From Nageia nagi (Eukaryota; Pinophyta), in NCBI GenBank assembly GCA_050084985.1, contig JBITNC010000001.1:175026001-175090000 (forward strand): a stretch of 64,000 nucleotides of DNA, given 5' to 3'. Positions 22,982 through 35,000 of this stretch are shown piece after piece. Every line of letters begins with the position of its first letter. Position 1 is the stretch's first letter. Under the pieces are notes generated by a model, which was given only the letters and a program-made list of their open reading frames with translations, ran no database searches and was not told the DNA's origin. The translations under genes were made by a program, and so were the position numbers.

Positions 22982-25900
22982 ATGGAAGAATCCTTTTTAC
23001 CCAAATATATTCTTGATGGTTTCAACTTTGGTATTTGAGAACTTCGAATGAAAGTTAAATTATAGGTAAGGAAGCTTTGGTAAATAATGAATGAAAATTT
23101 ATACTTCCTATAGAGAAGAAAGCATTAAAGGTTTATAACATGAAGAATGAGTTGGAAACCTCCATGATCTTCTATGTAATTTTAGATGATATACTTTTGA
23201 TGATTTTATCTTCAACTTAGATAAAAAAAACTTGAGATAATCTTAAGCAAATCTATCTTGATTCAAAGTTTTTAAAAAAGTTTACCATTCTTCAAAATTT
23301 ACTTCAATCTCATCAAAGAGAAGATAAAAATGTTGCCATCTACTTGAATAAAATCATTGATCTAAGGATCTAACTTGTTACTTATTGGTGCAATTGAATC
23401 AATGATGAGTTCATGGTCTTCATCATTCTTCAAAATATTTTTTCAAAGTTTAGAAACTTTATGATAGCTATGGAAATAAGGCTTGATGAAGAAGAATAAG
23501 TTTTCTCCTTTGAAAACCTTTTTAGGTTCCTTTTGAATCATGAGAAAATTTTTAACAAAAAAGTATTGATTTCTTTTTCAAAAGATAATAATGTTACTTT
23601 AGGAGCAACAAAAACTCCTTTCAAAAATAAGTTCAACCATCATAATAAATCTTATTCTTCTTCTTTCAAAAGGTTTGAAAAAAGAGGTAATAGCAACAAT
23701 AGCAATAGAAACATTAGCAACAACAATAATAACAATAGCAGCAAGAATAACAGTAACAATAACCACTTCAAGCAAAGATATGAAAAAGGTAAAGCAAATA
23801 ATCCATATCCTAAGAAAAATTTGATGGTAATTATAACTATTATGGCATCCAAGGTCACAAAGAAGTTGATTTTTACAAAAAGAAAATAGAGAAAAAGAAT
23901 AAAGGTAATGGAAATGTAAAAAATTTTAAAAAAAAGAAGAATATTCAAATTGGTTTTGCTATGGTGCTCTACTCTATGTCTCGTACTTTTTTATTTGATT
24001 GGATTCTTGACTCTGGTTGCATAATCACCTATGTTTTAAAATAAAAAAGTTTGAGAACTTTCACAAGTATAAAAAATATATGGTTGTGATAGATGATAAC
24101 TCTACCTTTAAAGTATAAAGAATTGAAAGTGTGTTGATTCATAAGAAGGTTCTTGATAATGTGCTCTATATTGTTAAGCTTATGATGAACCTTCTCTTCA
24201 TGATTTAAGTTGCTAGAAAAGGTTAATTTTTTAAGTTCAACTCTTAATCCTAGTGCATTAAGAATGAAATTACTACTTTGGTTAAAAGATCAGTAAAAGA
24301 TGATCTCTACATTATAGATCAAGTTCCATCAAACATGTTTCTTGTTATAAGTGTGTGTTATAGAGGTAATCTTTGGCACCATCATTTAGGGCACCTTAAC
24401 TATAAGAGTATTCAAGTTATAAAATATCAAAAACTTTTGAAAAGTTTACTTTTAATTTTTTCGTCGATTGGTCTATGCAAAAAGTGCATTCTTGGTAAGA
24501 TGCATAGAAAAAAATTTGAAAAAGATAAGGTAAAAAGAGCATCTCAACCTCTTCAACTTGTGCATTTAGATTTGATAGGTCTATTTTAGACTAAATCATT
24601 TGAGGAAGCATCTTATGTTTTGACCTTCATTGATGACTTTAGTAGAATGACCTTTGGGTATTTACTTGAGCACAAGAGTCAAATCTTTGAGAGTTTTAAG
24701 ATTTTTAAAGCCTTTGTTGAAAATCAAACTAACCTTAAAATCAATATGTTGAGATCAGCTAATGGAGAAGAATACAATAGTAATGAGTTCAATGACTATT
24801 ATGCCAAGTATGGAATCAAGAGGTAATTTACGATTCCTTACACTCTTTAGTAGAATGATATTATCAAAAAAAATAGAATAATTATAAAAATGGCTAGATG
24901 CATGTTGGGTAATCTTCTTAGTTTCTTATAGGGTGAAGTTGTAAGCATTACCATTTATACCTTGAATAGGTGTCCCATAAAATCCATTCAAAGAAAAACT
25001 CCTTCTAAGGCATGGTCAGGAAGAAAACCTAACATTTCACATTTTAAGGTGTTTGGTTGTAAGGCATTTTCTTACATTATTTTTGAGAAAAAAAACTTAG
25101 ATAATAGAGCTAAAAAATACATCTTTATGGGTTATGACAGTTAGCATAGAGGTTACAAGCTCTACTCTCCAACCTACAAAGCCATGTTTATTTTAATAGG
25201 TGTAAAGTTCAACGAACTTTTCAAAGAATCTACTTCTAATGAAGATATTGATGATATAAAGTACTTTTCAATTGCATCTAGTTAGTTAGATATTAATATA
25301 GATAAGTTACCTTAAAAATAAAATTCTTCAACATAAAGGGTAACAAGGAGCATGACTTTGAACAAATTTTTATTTGCCAAGATTGATAATAAGCATGAGC
25401 CTACAAACTTCAAAGAAGCTTCTAAGCTGAGTGCTAGATGGAAGCCATGAAAGTGAAGTATGAGGTGCTTATAAAAAATGAAACTTAGGATTTAGTTCCT
25501 TATCCCAATAAAAAGAATGTGATTGGTAATAAGTGGATCTTCAAGGTCAAGTACAATTTTATTGAAGATATTGAAAAATATAAGGTTAGTAGATAAAGGT
25601 TTTCCTTAGAAATATGATCTAGATTATGAGAAAACCTTTGTTCCTATGGTAAAGATGCTTACTATGAGAATTATCTTTGCTCTTTTTGCAACTCAAGGAT
25701 AGAAATTTTTTCAACTTGATGTTAAAAGTACATTTTTCAATGGTGACTTAGATGTGAAAATCCTTATGAATCAACCAGAAAGGTTCATTATGGAAGGTAA
25801 AGAGTCTTTTGTATGTAAGCTAAACAAGTCATTATATGAAATTAAGTAAGCATCTAGAGCTTGGTACATGAAGATTTCAAGGTATTTTATAGACATTAGT

Positions 25901-26934
25901 TTCTCTAAGTGTTTTTTTGGCTCTAATCTATATGTACTCAATCAAAGAAAAGATGTGATCTTGATTCTCTTTTATGTGGATGATCTTTTGATAGCTGAGA
26001 ATAATGAAAAAATTATTCAAAAGTGCATATCCAATTGAAGGTAACATTTGAAATGATTGATCTTGGTCTCTTACATTACTATCTTGAAATGTAAGTGTAT
26101 CAATATAAAGATTGTACTTATATCAATTAATCTAAGTATATATCAGACATCTTATAGAAGTTTGAAATGAAAGAATGTAGATATGCTACAATCTCAATCT
26201 CTCTTGAAATCATTATTTCTCTGAGTTTCAACTCTCAATTAGCTGATGCTATTACTTATAGGTAATTAATTGGTAGTCTTTTGTATTTGACTATTTCTAA
26301 GCCCAATATCACCTTTGTAGTGAATCTAATGGTTCGGTTCATGTAAAAAATATATATTGAGCATCTTAATGTTGTTAAGCAAATATTGAGGTATGTTGCA
26401 AGGACTAAAGATCTTACTCAAGTATTCTAAGTTACCTTTATTTGTTCTCTTTGGATTCTTAAATTCTGACTATGGGGGAGATAGAGATGATAAGAAATCA
26501 ACCTTTACATATGTGTTTAGCATTGGTTTAGGTGCTATCTCTTGAACTTCCAAGAAGTAGCCTACTATTTCTCTTTCTATCACATAAGTTGAATACCATA
26601 CCATGTCTATTGCAGCCCAAAAAGCCATTTGACTAAGACATTTTTTGAAAGAAATAAGGTATGAGCTAGATGGCTCATCTTTGATTTCTTTAGATTATCA
26701 ATTGATGATCTCTTTGGCTAAGAATCTTGTGTTCCATTAGAGAACAAAATATGTAAAAATCCAAACCATTTTATCAAGAAAAAAGTTTTTGATGGTATCA
26801 TAAACCTAGAATATTATCCATCCACCTTAAAATTCATTGATTTGTTCACCAAGCCCCTCTTGGAAGCTCAGTTCTGTAAGCTTAGGGATGCTATTAGGTT
26901 GGTAAAATTACCCTCAAGGGGAAGTGAAGTTTGA
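22982..26934 (+). pseudogene. Copia-A gag-pol remnant
   Basis: The frame opens at ATG 22982 with MEESFLPKYILDGFNF, then a stop. The gag tail (23533-23889) has an Asn-rich linker encoded by an AAC/AAT-like run and a knuckle remnant YGIQGHKEVDFYKKK whose cysteines are all lost. The protease reads DWILDSGC at 23998-24021. The integrase has WHHHLGHLNYKS and CKKCILGKMHRKKF (zinc-binding H/C residues, 24374-24515) and HLDLIGLF. At the second catalytic Asp the text is LRSANGEEYNS, so Asp is replaced by Ala. The reverse transcriptase keeps FYVDDLL (Y-V-D-D at 25973-25984). RNase H runs to the stop at 26932. Dozens of stops and shifts break the polyprotein. Confidence 0.88.
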
Positions 26935-27646
26935 ATTCTTATATTGAATTCATGTTTATGATGACAACTTCACCCTTAGGAGGATTTTATGGTATATAGT
27001 GTTTATTTTATTATACACCTTTGTGGTAAGTTCACTTTGCATGAGGAACTTGTTGTACACATTTTTAAAGTAAAAATATTAGCAAATCTAGCATTATTTA
27101 GTTATCCATGTATCAAAAACTCTTATGTATTTTTTAGCACTGTTTAGTTATCCATATGTAAGAAAATTGTATGTGCATGCTCTATTTTGTAATGATAATC
27201 AACGCATATTTTATATATAGCAGGTGGTTATAAGTTTTTAGTTTGGCATCTTCATGATGACTTATAGTGCACCATTGATCAGTTCATGATGGCATTTATG
27301 TGATTCATCTATCCTAGTTGATATGAATATGTTGCATCTAACTAATCTTGTTATTTGAACTACTTATAACTTGCAAGTTCTTTTGAAACTATAGGTTACT
27401 TATTTCTAGTGTGCAGGCTCTTAGAGACTCTTCATGAATTCTAGTTGGATGACTACTTCATTTACATTGAAACCAATTATGGTTAATGATTGTATTTGGC
27501 AAAGTAGTGAGTTTCAAACTAGATTTTTATTACTTCACAAATATGTAAAAAATTTTCATCTTTGCTGTATATTTTTGGAGAACTCTCTTACTTTCTCTCT
27601 TTCTTCTCTCTTATTCGCTCTATCCAAATATTACATTAAAAAGGAG
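26935..27646 (+). other. Copia-A 3' untranslated region and polypurine tract
   Basis: About 710 bp of noncoding sequence lies between the end of pol and the 3' LTR. A purine run (caaggggaagtgaag) at 26913-26927 lies inside the last codons, and a second one (aaaaaggag) immediately precedes the LTR at 27638-27646. The latter fits the plus-strand primer. The same layout is seen in Copia-B. Confidence 0.65.
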
Positions 27647-28144
27647 TGTTAGAATGTATAATGCATTATTGTAAAGGTTTGTATTAATCTTCTTTGTAAA
27701 TTCACTAATACTTAAGGGTATCATTAGATAACTTAAGTATTTAAGTGAATATAATAATGTAACTTGTCCTACACTCCATATCATGAGCATGTCCCTTGGG
27801 TAAAAAGGAGTGCATATCATGCCTTTGTACATTGGATAAAAGGGTGATCCAAAGAGGGATTTCAACCTATAAATAGAAGGCTTTCTTTTTATTATTACAT
27901 ACCAATTTATGGAGTAAAGCTATGCTATAAGATAGTGTTTAGAAGATAAGTTAGGAGAATTGTAAGAGATTCATGTTTGTGAATGAAGTGAGATCTAGTT
28001 AGTGGATGTACTCCTAGTTGGAGGAACCACTTACATCTTATGTCACTTTGTGATATTGTCTTCTTGAGTTATCTTGATGTTAGTATGAGCTTTCATGTGA
28101 TCTTGGGAGTTTTAGATTGTTTATGTTATATTTCAACTCTCTCA
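27647..28144 (+). repeat. Copia-A 3' LTR
   Basis: Starts TGTTAGAATG and ends ctctctca. It is the same length as the 5' LTR and aligns over its whole length. Confidence 0.95.
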
Positions 28145-28149
28145 ACTTT
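28145..28149. repeat. Copia-A target duplication, right
   Basis: acttt, matching 22371-22375. Confidence 0.8.
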
Positions 28150-28988
28150 TTCATGGATTGAATGACTCCTAGGATAGTATAACTTAATTCAATCAACTTT
28201 AGAAAGTTGTATCTTCCTAAAAATAACTTTGATTGACCTAATTATTTTTGTAGATGGTTTATATTGAAGTAAATAATATCTTATAGAAATTTTAGCTCAT
28301 TTGGAAATATATGGATTAGTGATAATGCTTACTGGACATAGATTATACTTACTCTATGGGATTAAGGTGTTATTTTACATAGTCAACTTCTATTGACCAT
28401 ATATCCGAAAATACAAGATGAATTTGTTGATTTTTTTGCACATTATTATTAATGATGTAAACAATATTGGAATTAAGTTTTAGCTTTTTTTAAAAAGTTT
28501 AACCCACTATAAATGCTTACCCAAAAAAATAATGGCTTACTCGATAGGATTTAGAGTTATTTTTATACAGTCAACTTTAAAATATCATCTCTTAAAATAT
28601 GAGTCCATTCAACTTGATTCATTTTGCAAATGGTAAAGGGTGAAGCATATAATATATTATAAAAATTTTAGATCAATTGAGATAACAGAAGTATATAGGT
28701 AAAATGTTTATGGTATGATATGGTTTACCTGATGGAGAAGAGACTTACCGGATCAGTCAAATTAAAAAGGACATATATTTTAGCATACAAATATATTTGA
28801 TCTCATTTTTGAAGCATTAGAAAGGTATTGATATCATTTATATAATATAAATATTTCAAGATATTTTAATAAGTAAAACTATTTCGGATAAGCCAATCTT
28901 ATGATAGACTAGTTTCTAAGATGTCGAAAAGAGTTCCCATCATCGGGTAAGCCTTGGACTTGTCGAAAAAGTTATTATATCATCATAT
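28150..28988 (+). repeat. TRG 3' LTR, second part
   Basis: Resumes TRG LTR homology at ttcatggattgaatgac (compare 17434 onward). It follows it to the gagttcccatcatcgggtaa block (compare 18211) and stops in tatatcatcatat where Copia-B begins. Confidence 0.88.
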
Positions 28989-29535
28989 TGATGGAATGTA
29001 TAATGCATTATTATAATATATCTTAATATAAATTCACTAATACTTAAAGATATCATATTTCCTTAAGTATTTAGTGAATAGGGTAATATAAATTCACTAA
29101 TACTTAAAAGTATCCCTAGATATTTTTTAAATATTTGTGAATAAAATAATGTAACTTGTCCTACACTCCACCTCATGTGCATGCCTCTTGGGTAAAAGGG
29201 TGATGCATAATATGAAATTATACATTTGATAAAAAGTAATCCAAGAGAGGTTTTTGATCTATAAACAGAGGGCCCTCTCCTTGAGATTACTCGCACAAGT
29301 TTGTAGTATTTCTACGATTTAGGATTGTTAAGAAGAGTTGTTGTAAGAGAGTGCACTTTAAGAATAACGATCTTAGCTTAGTGGATGTACTATTATGGTT
29401 GGAGGAACCACTTTATATTGGTGTTATATTTGTGAGATTGGCTATCTTGTTTATAATGTTGCAAGGATGTTGCAGAGAGCTTTCTTGAGATCTTGGTTGA
29501 ATAGAGATTTATTCATTTAGAATTAGTTTCTCTCA
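28989..29535 (+). repeat. Copia-B 5' LTR, about 547 bp
   Basis: Ends tttctctca. It is longer than the Copia-A LTR because the block aatataaattcactaatac occurs twice (about 29029 and 29088). A TATA-like tctataaacag is near 29260. Confidence 0.85.
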
Positions 29536-29537
29536 AG

Positions 29538-29551
29538 TGGTATCTAGAGCC
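29538..29551 (+). promoter_or_regulatory. Copia-B primer-binding site
   Basis: tggtatctagagcc equals the initiator-tRNA-Met complement with one inserted T. Confidence 0.75.
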
Positions 29552-29602
29552 ATCCTTATCTTCAATATTTTGGAGGTCATTCCTACTTCATTGGTGAGGT
29601 AA

Positions 29603-32015
29603 AATAAATTTTAAGGTATAACCTCTCTCTTTTATTCTTTAATATTATTTTATGATGCTAACATATTTTTATTATGTGTTATTTCAATTTCTTTTGAAAA
29701 ATTTACTTACATGTTATTGCTATGCAATTTTTTTTACTAGCATCATTTTGTTAGTTGCAATTTTTTAAGTAAAAGTTTTTAGAATATAACAATAATGTGT
29801 TGTAATATTTTTGAAATATCAAAAAATTGCAAGTTCTTATACTAATATTTAGTGTATAAATATTTAAAAGAGTTGCAATTTTTTTTTAGTTTTACAACTT
29901 TACAAAAATACTATTGTTGCAATATTTTTTTTTTTTTTAAGAAGTTATATGTATAATTTAAAAAAAGATATATATGTTATGTTAAAACCTATTGTAATCC
30001 TTTTTTTCAAAAATATACATTTGTTTTACATATGTATATTTTTACAAAAACATATGATAATATAATAAAAGGTACACATTTATTATATATATAAAAAATT
30101 GTACCTTTTCCTTACTATATAAAAAAATATACATTTGTTTATTTTTCGCCCACCCGCACTGACCTACATGCGGTCCCTTCCTCTGTCAAACTCCTACCCC
30201 TGCTCGCATACTTTTTTTACTATGTTTTCATATCCCATTAATGAGCACCCCCTCTCATACTTATTTTTTATATAGTCTTGTGTTACGTGTAAATTTTTAA
30301 TATTTTATCTCTGTAAATTTTTAGAACAATGATGGGGGATAAACAAAATTTTCTTATTTTGTGAAATCTTTGTTCTGATTCTTTAAAATGAGATAAGATT
30401 AATGAGAAAATAGAAGATCTTCCTCTTTAAGTTGCATTAATTGCACTTACAATTGTAGTTAGAATGAAACTTATCAATATTTATTGGGATACAAATTTTT
30501 TTGAAGTTTATTTTTTAAAAAAGTGGGGAGCTCTTTTTATTTAAAATGGGATAACTTTAAAGGGGAAATTATAAAGTTTTTTTTTTAGGAAACTCTTAAG
30601 TATTTTTCTTTTAAAAAGAGAATGATATTACTTTAGAAATAGTGGGGAGAAATTTTTTGTGAAAGATATATTTAAAATTGGTTAAAGTTTTAGAATAATT
30701 TTATTTGGGGAGTTTATTTATTTTTTTAAAAAGGGGGAGTTAATTTTTTTTTTTTTTAAATGGAGAAATTCATTTTTCAAAGGGGATTTAATTTTTTTAA
30801 GGGGTAATTTTTTTGGAATTTAAGAATTTCTTTTTTCTCAAAAATTAAGGGAGAGAACTTCAAACAAGGTATTAATTTTTGAGTTAATCTTTTGAGATAG
30901 AATTTTGCTAACTATACGTTAAGCATGGAATCTTGTTAAATGTATGTCTTTAAGCATGGAATCTTGCTAAATGTATGTCTTTAAGCATAGAATCTTGCTA
31001 AATGTATGTCTTTAAGCATAGAATCTTGCTAAGTGTATGTCTTTAAGCATGAAATTTTTTTTATTGAGTTTTTAAGTAAAAAGGGGGAGAACTTCTCATT
31101 TTTGTTACTTAAAAATAATGAACCCATACAATTTTTTTTGTAAAGAGGTCCTCTTGAGGTTATGAAAAAATCTATTGTAAATTCTTAGATTTCTTTTGGA
31201 TGATATACTATTAGGTTTCAAGTTTGGATGATGTTTCATTTAAGCACTTTATGTTTTTGCAAAATCACAAACATTGAAAGTGCTTCCCCTAAAATAAACA
31301 CATATGTATGTTTTATTATGCAATATGACTTTTTTGGGGAGCCATGAGATGAGAAAAAGGTAGAATGAAGCCTTGTAGTTCATCGATCTAAGTGTTGAAA
31401 AATTTGTACTTCTTGATTACTCTTAAGTCCTTTGTTGGTTTGAATATAACTCTATATACGTGGACATATATGTGTGTAGTAATATCACATTTTTACTCAT
31501 CCATTTAGAGATTATCTTGATAACCTATGAGAATAATTGAAAACCTAATCAAGATAATAGATTTGATCGATCCAACATGAGTCACAACCTTAGAAAATAG
31601 TTATTACTCCTTATGAGAGTATATTATTGACTAAGATAAACGGGTTGAGGATTGGTAGAACTTGGGCTCCACAATGTAGGCATTTTGGTGAAGGTTTAAT
31701 AAATAAGAAAACAAACCTTAACTTTACCTTCTCTACAACTATATTACTTGGTTATGAAAAAATATTAGATGTATGATATATATGATTTGATGAGATTGTA
31801 ACCTTTTGCACATGTGAAATTGGTTAACAATTTTACGCATGCCTTGATTACCTTTGGTTAAAATTCAATATATATAGTTGATTAATTCAACATGTATAAT
31901 TAATATGTATGATTGATTTATGATTAATTTGAACAAACTCAATATGTATAGTTGATTAATATTTGGTTATAAAGATAAATAGGTTTACATGGGTTAACAC
32001 TTTCACCTTCTTTTG
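29603..32015 (+). other. Copia-B extra leader segment, noncoding
   Basis: Copia-A and Copia-B share the text up to ttggtgaggtaaaat-like sequence (29585-29602). In Copia-A gag begins about 20 bases later, while here 2.4 kb intervenes. The segment is AT-rich, with T-rich and G-rich runs (for example gggggagtt), no ORF and a 31-bp tandem array. It may be an insertion in B, or an ancestral leader lost from A. Confidence 0.6.
30920..31054 (+). repeat. 31-bp tandem repeat, four copies plus a partial
   Basis: The unit begins taagcatggaatcttg and ends tgtatgtctt. Starts are at 30920, 30951, 30982 and 31013, with a partial copy at 31044. Copies differ by one to three bases. Confidence 0.95.
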
Positions 32016-32021
32016 TAAAAA

Positions 32022-35000
32022 ATGGGATACTCCTTTTCACCCAAGAACATCCTAGATAGTTCCAACTATGGTATTTGAGAACCTAGGATGAAAGTAGAGC
32101 TCCAAGAATAGAAATTATAGAAAATTGTAAATAAAAACCAAGTTGGTACAACAAATGAGGAGGCACTCGAGGCTTACAACATAATGAATGAGTTGGTAAC
32201 CTTTATGATCTTTAATGCAATTTTAGATGAAGTTCTTCTCATGATCTCTTCTTCAAACTCTACAAAGAAAGATTGGGATAGGATGAAAAAATTCTACCTT
32301 GGTAACAAATTCTTCAAAAGGTTTACCATTATCCAGAAATGATTGCAATCATGTTAAGAGAAAAATGGAAGTGTGGCTATATACTTGAATAAGATTATTG
32401 ATCTTAACACCCAACTTGTAGGATGTGGTTGTAATTGGATCAATGACGAGTTTATAGTGTTTATCGTCCTTCAAATCCTCTCTACTAAATTTAGTCACTT
32501 CATGACTATTATTGAAATAAGGCTCGATGATGAAGAAGAGGTGTTCTCATTGGAAAATCTTTCAATACTTCTCTTGTAATACGAGGAAGCACTTAACAAA
32601 AAAAATTTGATCCCCTCTCCTAAGGGGCATTTTGTGGGAACTAGGACCAATGAAGATTGACTTCAAAAAGAAGTTCAATAACCAAAATAAGTATTCTCAT
32701 TCTATGAAAAAAGATTTCAAGAAATGTGAAAACAAATAACATAATGATCATGATAAGTCAAGAAAATGCAAAGCCAAGTTTGATAGTAATTATAATTTCT
32801 GTAGCATTTATGGTCATAGGGAATTTGATTTCTACAAGAAAAAAAAGAATAAGGTGGCAAAAGATCTAAAAAATTAAATAAATTTAATTGCAAGAAGAAG
32901 AACAAGAAATCTTCTTATGTTTATGCTTTTTATTTCAAGTCCCACTTTTTTGAATGATTGGATTGTTGACTTTGGGTGCACTACTCACATATTTTTTGAA
33001 AAGCTTAATTTTAAAATTTTTCATAAGTATAGAAAAGATGTAGTTGTGATAGGTGATAATTTAGTCCTTGAAGTCCAAGGTATTTTGAGTATGTTGTTAC
33101 AAAGAAAGGTTTTTAAAAATATGCTTTATATGCCTAAAGTTAGTATGAAAATTCTTTCCATAAATAAATTTGTAAAGAAAGGATACTCATTCAAGTTCAA
33201 GTCACATTCTTGGTGCATGAAAAAGAGACTTGGCACTTAAGTAAAAGGATTAGTGAAATATTATCTATACATTATGTATTAATCTTAAAAAAAGATGTGC
33301 CCTGCTACGAATGTTTGCTATATGGGCAATCTTTGGTACCATTGATTAGAAAACCTTAACCATAAGAATATTCAAGTGATGAAAAATCCAAAACTTATGG
33401 AAGGTTTGCATTTAATATCATGTATAATTGGCCTTTATGAGAAGTGCATCCTAGGCAAGATGAATAGGCAAAAATTTAAGAAAGATAAGGAAATAAGGGA
33501 AATACAACCTCTTTAACTTGTGCGGTCATATTTGATGGGTCTATTTTTGATTAAGTTGCTTGCAGGACTATCTTATATATTGACCTTCATTGATAGCTTT
33601 TATAAGATGACATTTGGTTATCTACTTAAGTATAAAGATCAAACCTTTGATAGGTTCAAAGACTTCAAAACCTTGGTTGAAAATTAGTCTAACTTTAAAA
33701 TAAAGATGTTGAGATCTGATAATAAGGGTGAGTATAATAGCAATGAGTTTAAATACTATTATTCCAAACATAGGATTAGGAATGCATTTATGATCCATTA
33801 CACTCCTAAACAAAATGGTGTTGCTAATAGGAAGAATAAAATGATTCAAAAAATGATGAGACGCATGTTGGGAAACCTTCTTAGTTTCTTATGGGGTAAA
33901 GCTATGAGCATTGTGATCTACACTTTAAATAGGTATCCTATGAAAATAGTTGAAGGTAAAACCTCATATGAGGCATGGATAAAAATTAATCTAACATCTC
34001 TCACTTTAAAATTTTTGGTTATGATGCTTATGGCTTTGTTGTTCCTAAGAAAAGAAAGAAGATGGATAAGAGATTTGAAAAGTGCATCTTTTTGGGCTAT
34101 GAAAGTCAACATAGAGGCTATAGGCTTTACTCAACTACCTCTAGAGCAATTTTTATGTCAAAAGATGTAAATTTTAATGAAATTCTTATGAAGACCTAGA
34201 TGATTTTGATGACTCTTTTGTTGCACCTAACTAGATAAACATCAGTCTAGATAAGTCACCTTAAGAGAAAATTATCCAACACAAAGGATAATAAGAAATA
34301 TGACCTTAAATAAATTTTTATTTATCAAAATTGATAGCAAGAATGAGCCCTCATTATTCAAAGAAGCTTCGAAGCATAAGTGCTAGATGAAAGTGGAGTA
34401 TGAGGCTCTAATAAAAAATCAAACTTGAGATTTAGTTCCCTATACCAATGAATGAAATGTGATTGGAAAGGGTTAAATTCAATTCAATTAGAAAAATTAA
34501 AAAATATAAGACAAGGTTAGTAGCAAAGATTTTGCTCAAAAATATGAACTTGATTATGAGAAAACTTTTACTCTAGTGGCAAATATGCCTATAGTAAGGT
34601 TAATTTTTGCTCTTTCAATAGCTTAAGAATGAAAAGTTTTTCAACTTGACATAAAGAGTGCTTTTCTTAATGGTGACTTAGATGTGAAAATCTAAATGAA
34701 TCAACCAGAAGTGTTTGTTATGAAAGACAAAGAGCCTTTTTTATGCAAGCTAAAGAAGTATTTGTATGAATTTAAGTAATTACCTAGATCCTGGTACAAA
34801 ACAATTTTAAGATATTTTAAGGATATTAAATTTTCTAAGTGCTTCTTTGATATTGATCTATATGTACTCAATCAGGGATAAGACTTGGTCTTAATTCTTC
34901 TCTATGTAGATAATTTGTTGATCATAGAGAATAATGTTAAAATCATCCAAGAGTGCATATCCAAGTTCAAGAAAATATTTGAACTGACTTATCTTGGTCT

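Larger units (their letters stand above)
22376..28144 (+). mobile_element. Copia-A: complete Ty1/copia element, 5769 bp
   Basis: Two 498-bp LTRs flank a degenerate gag-pol in copia order (gag, protease, integrase, reverse transcriptase, RNase H). A primer site follows the left LTR and a purine run (aaaaaggag) precedes the right one. A 5-bp duplication acttt flanks the element. The host sequence resumes precisely in the TRG LTR on both sides, which dates Copia-A as younger than TRG. By eye the LTRs differ at about one base in ten. Confidence 0.95.
17059..28988 (+). mobile_element. TRG: gag-only LTR element with about 3.3-kb LTRs, interrupted by Copia-A
   Basis: The two ends share a sequence starting with a TGTTGGAACCC-type border (17059, decayed, and 22035). 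A primer-binding site like that of tRNA-Asp-primed elements follows the first copy at 20327. The 1.7-kb interior (20347-22034) has a short gag of the Tat/Ogre type and no protease, integrase or reverse transcriptase. The second LTR runs 22035-22375, continues at 28150-28988 after Copia-A, and is then cut by Copia-B. Structurally this matches the class of non-autonomous plant elements called TR-GAG, which must borrow pol from other elements. A deletion derivative of a larger gypsy element is the alternative. Confidence 0.7.

Noticed and set aside
23652-23948. Leucine-rich minus-strand frame that looks like membrane segments
   Set aside because: It is the antisense of the Asn-rich gag linker of Copia-A (AAC/AAT run read as Leu codons).
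30920-31054. CRISPR-like array
   Set aside because: Units are contiguous 31-bp repeats without spacers, in a plant retroelement leader.
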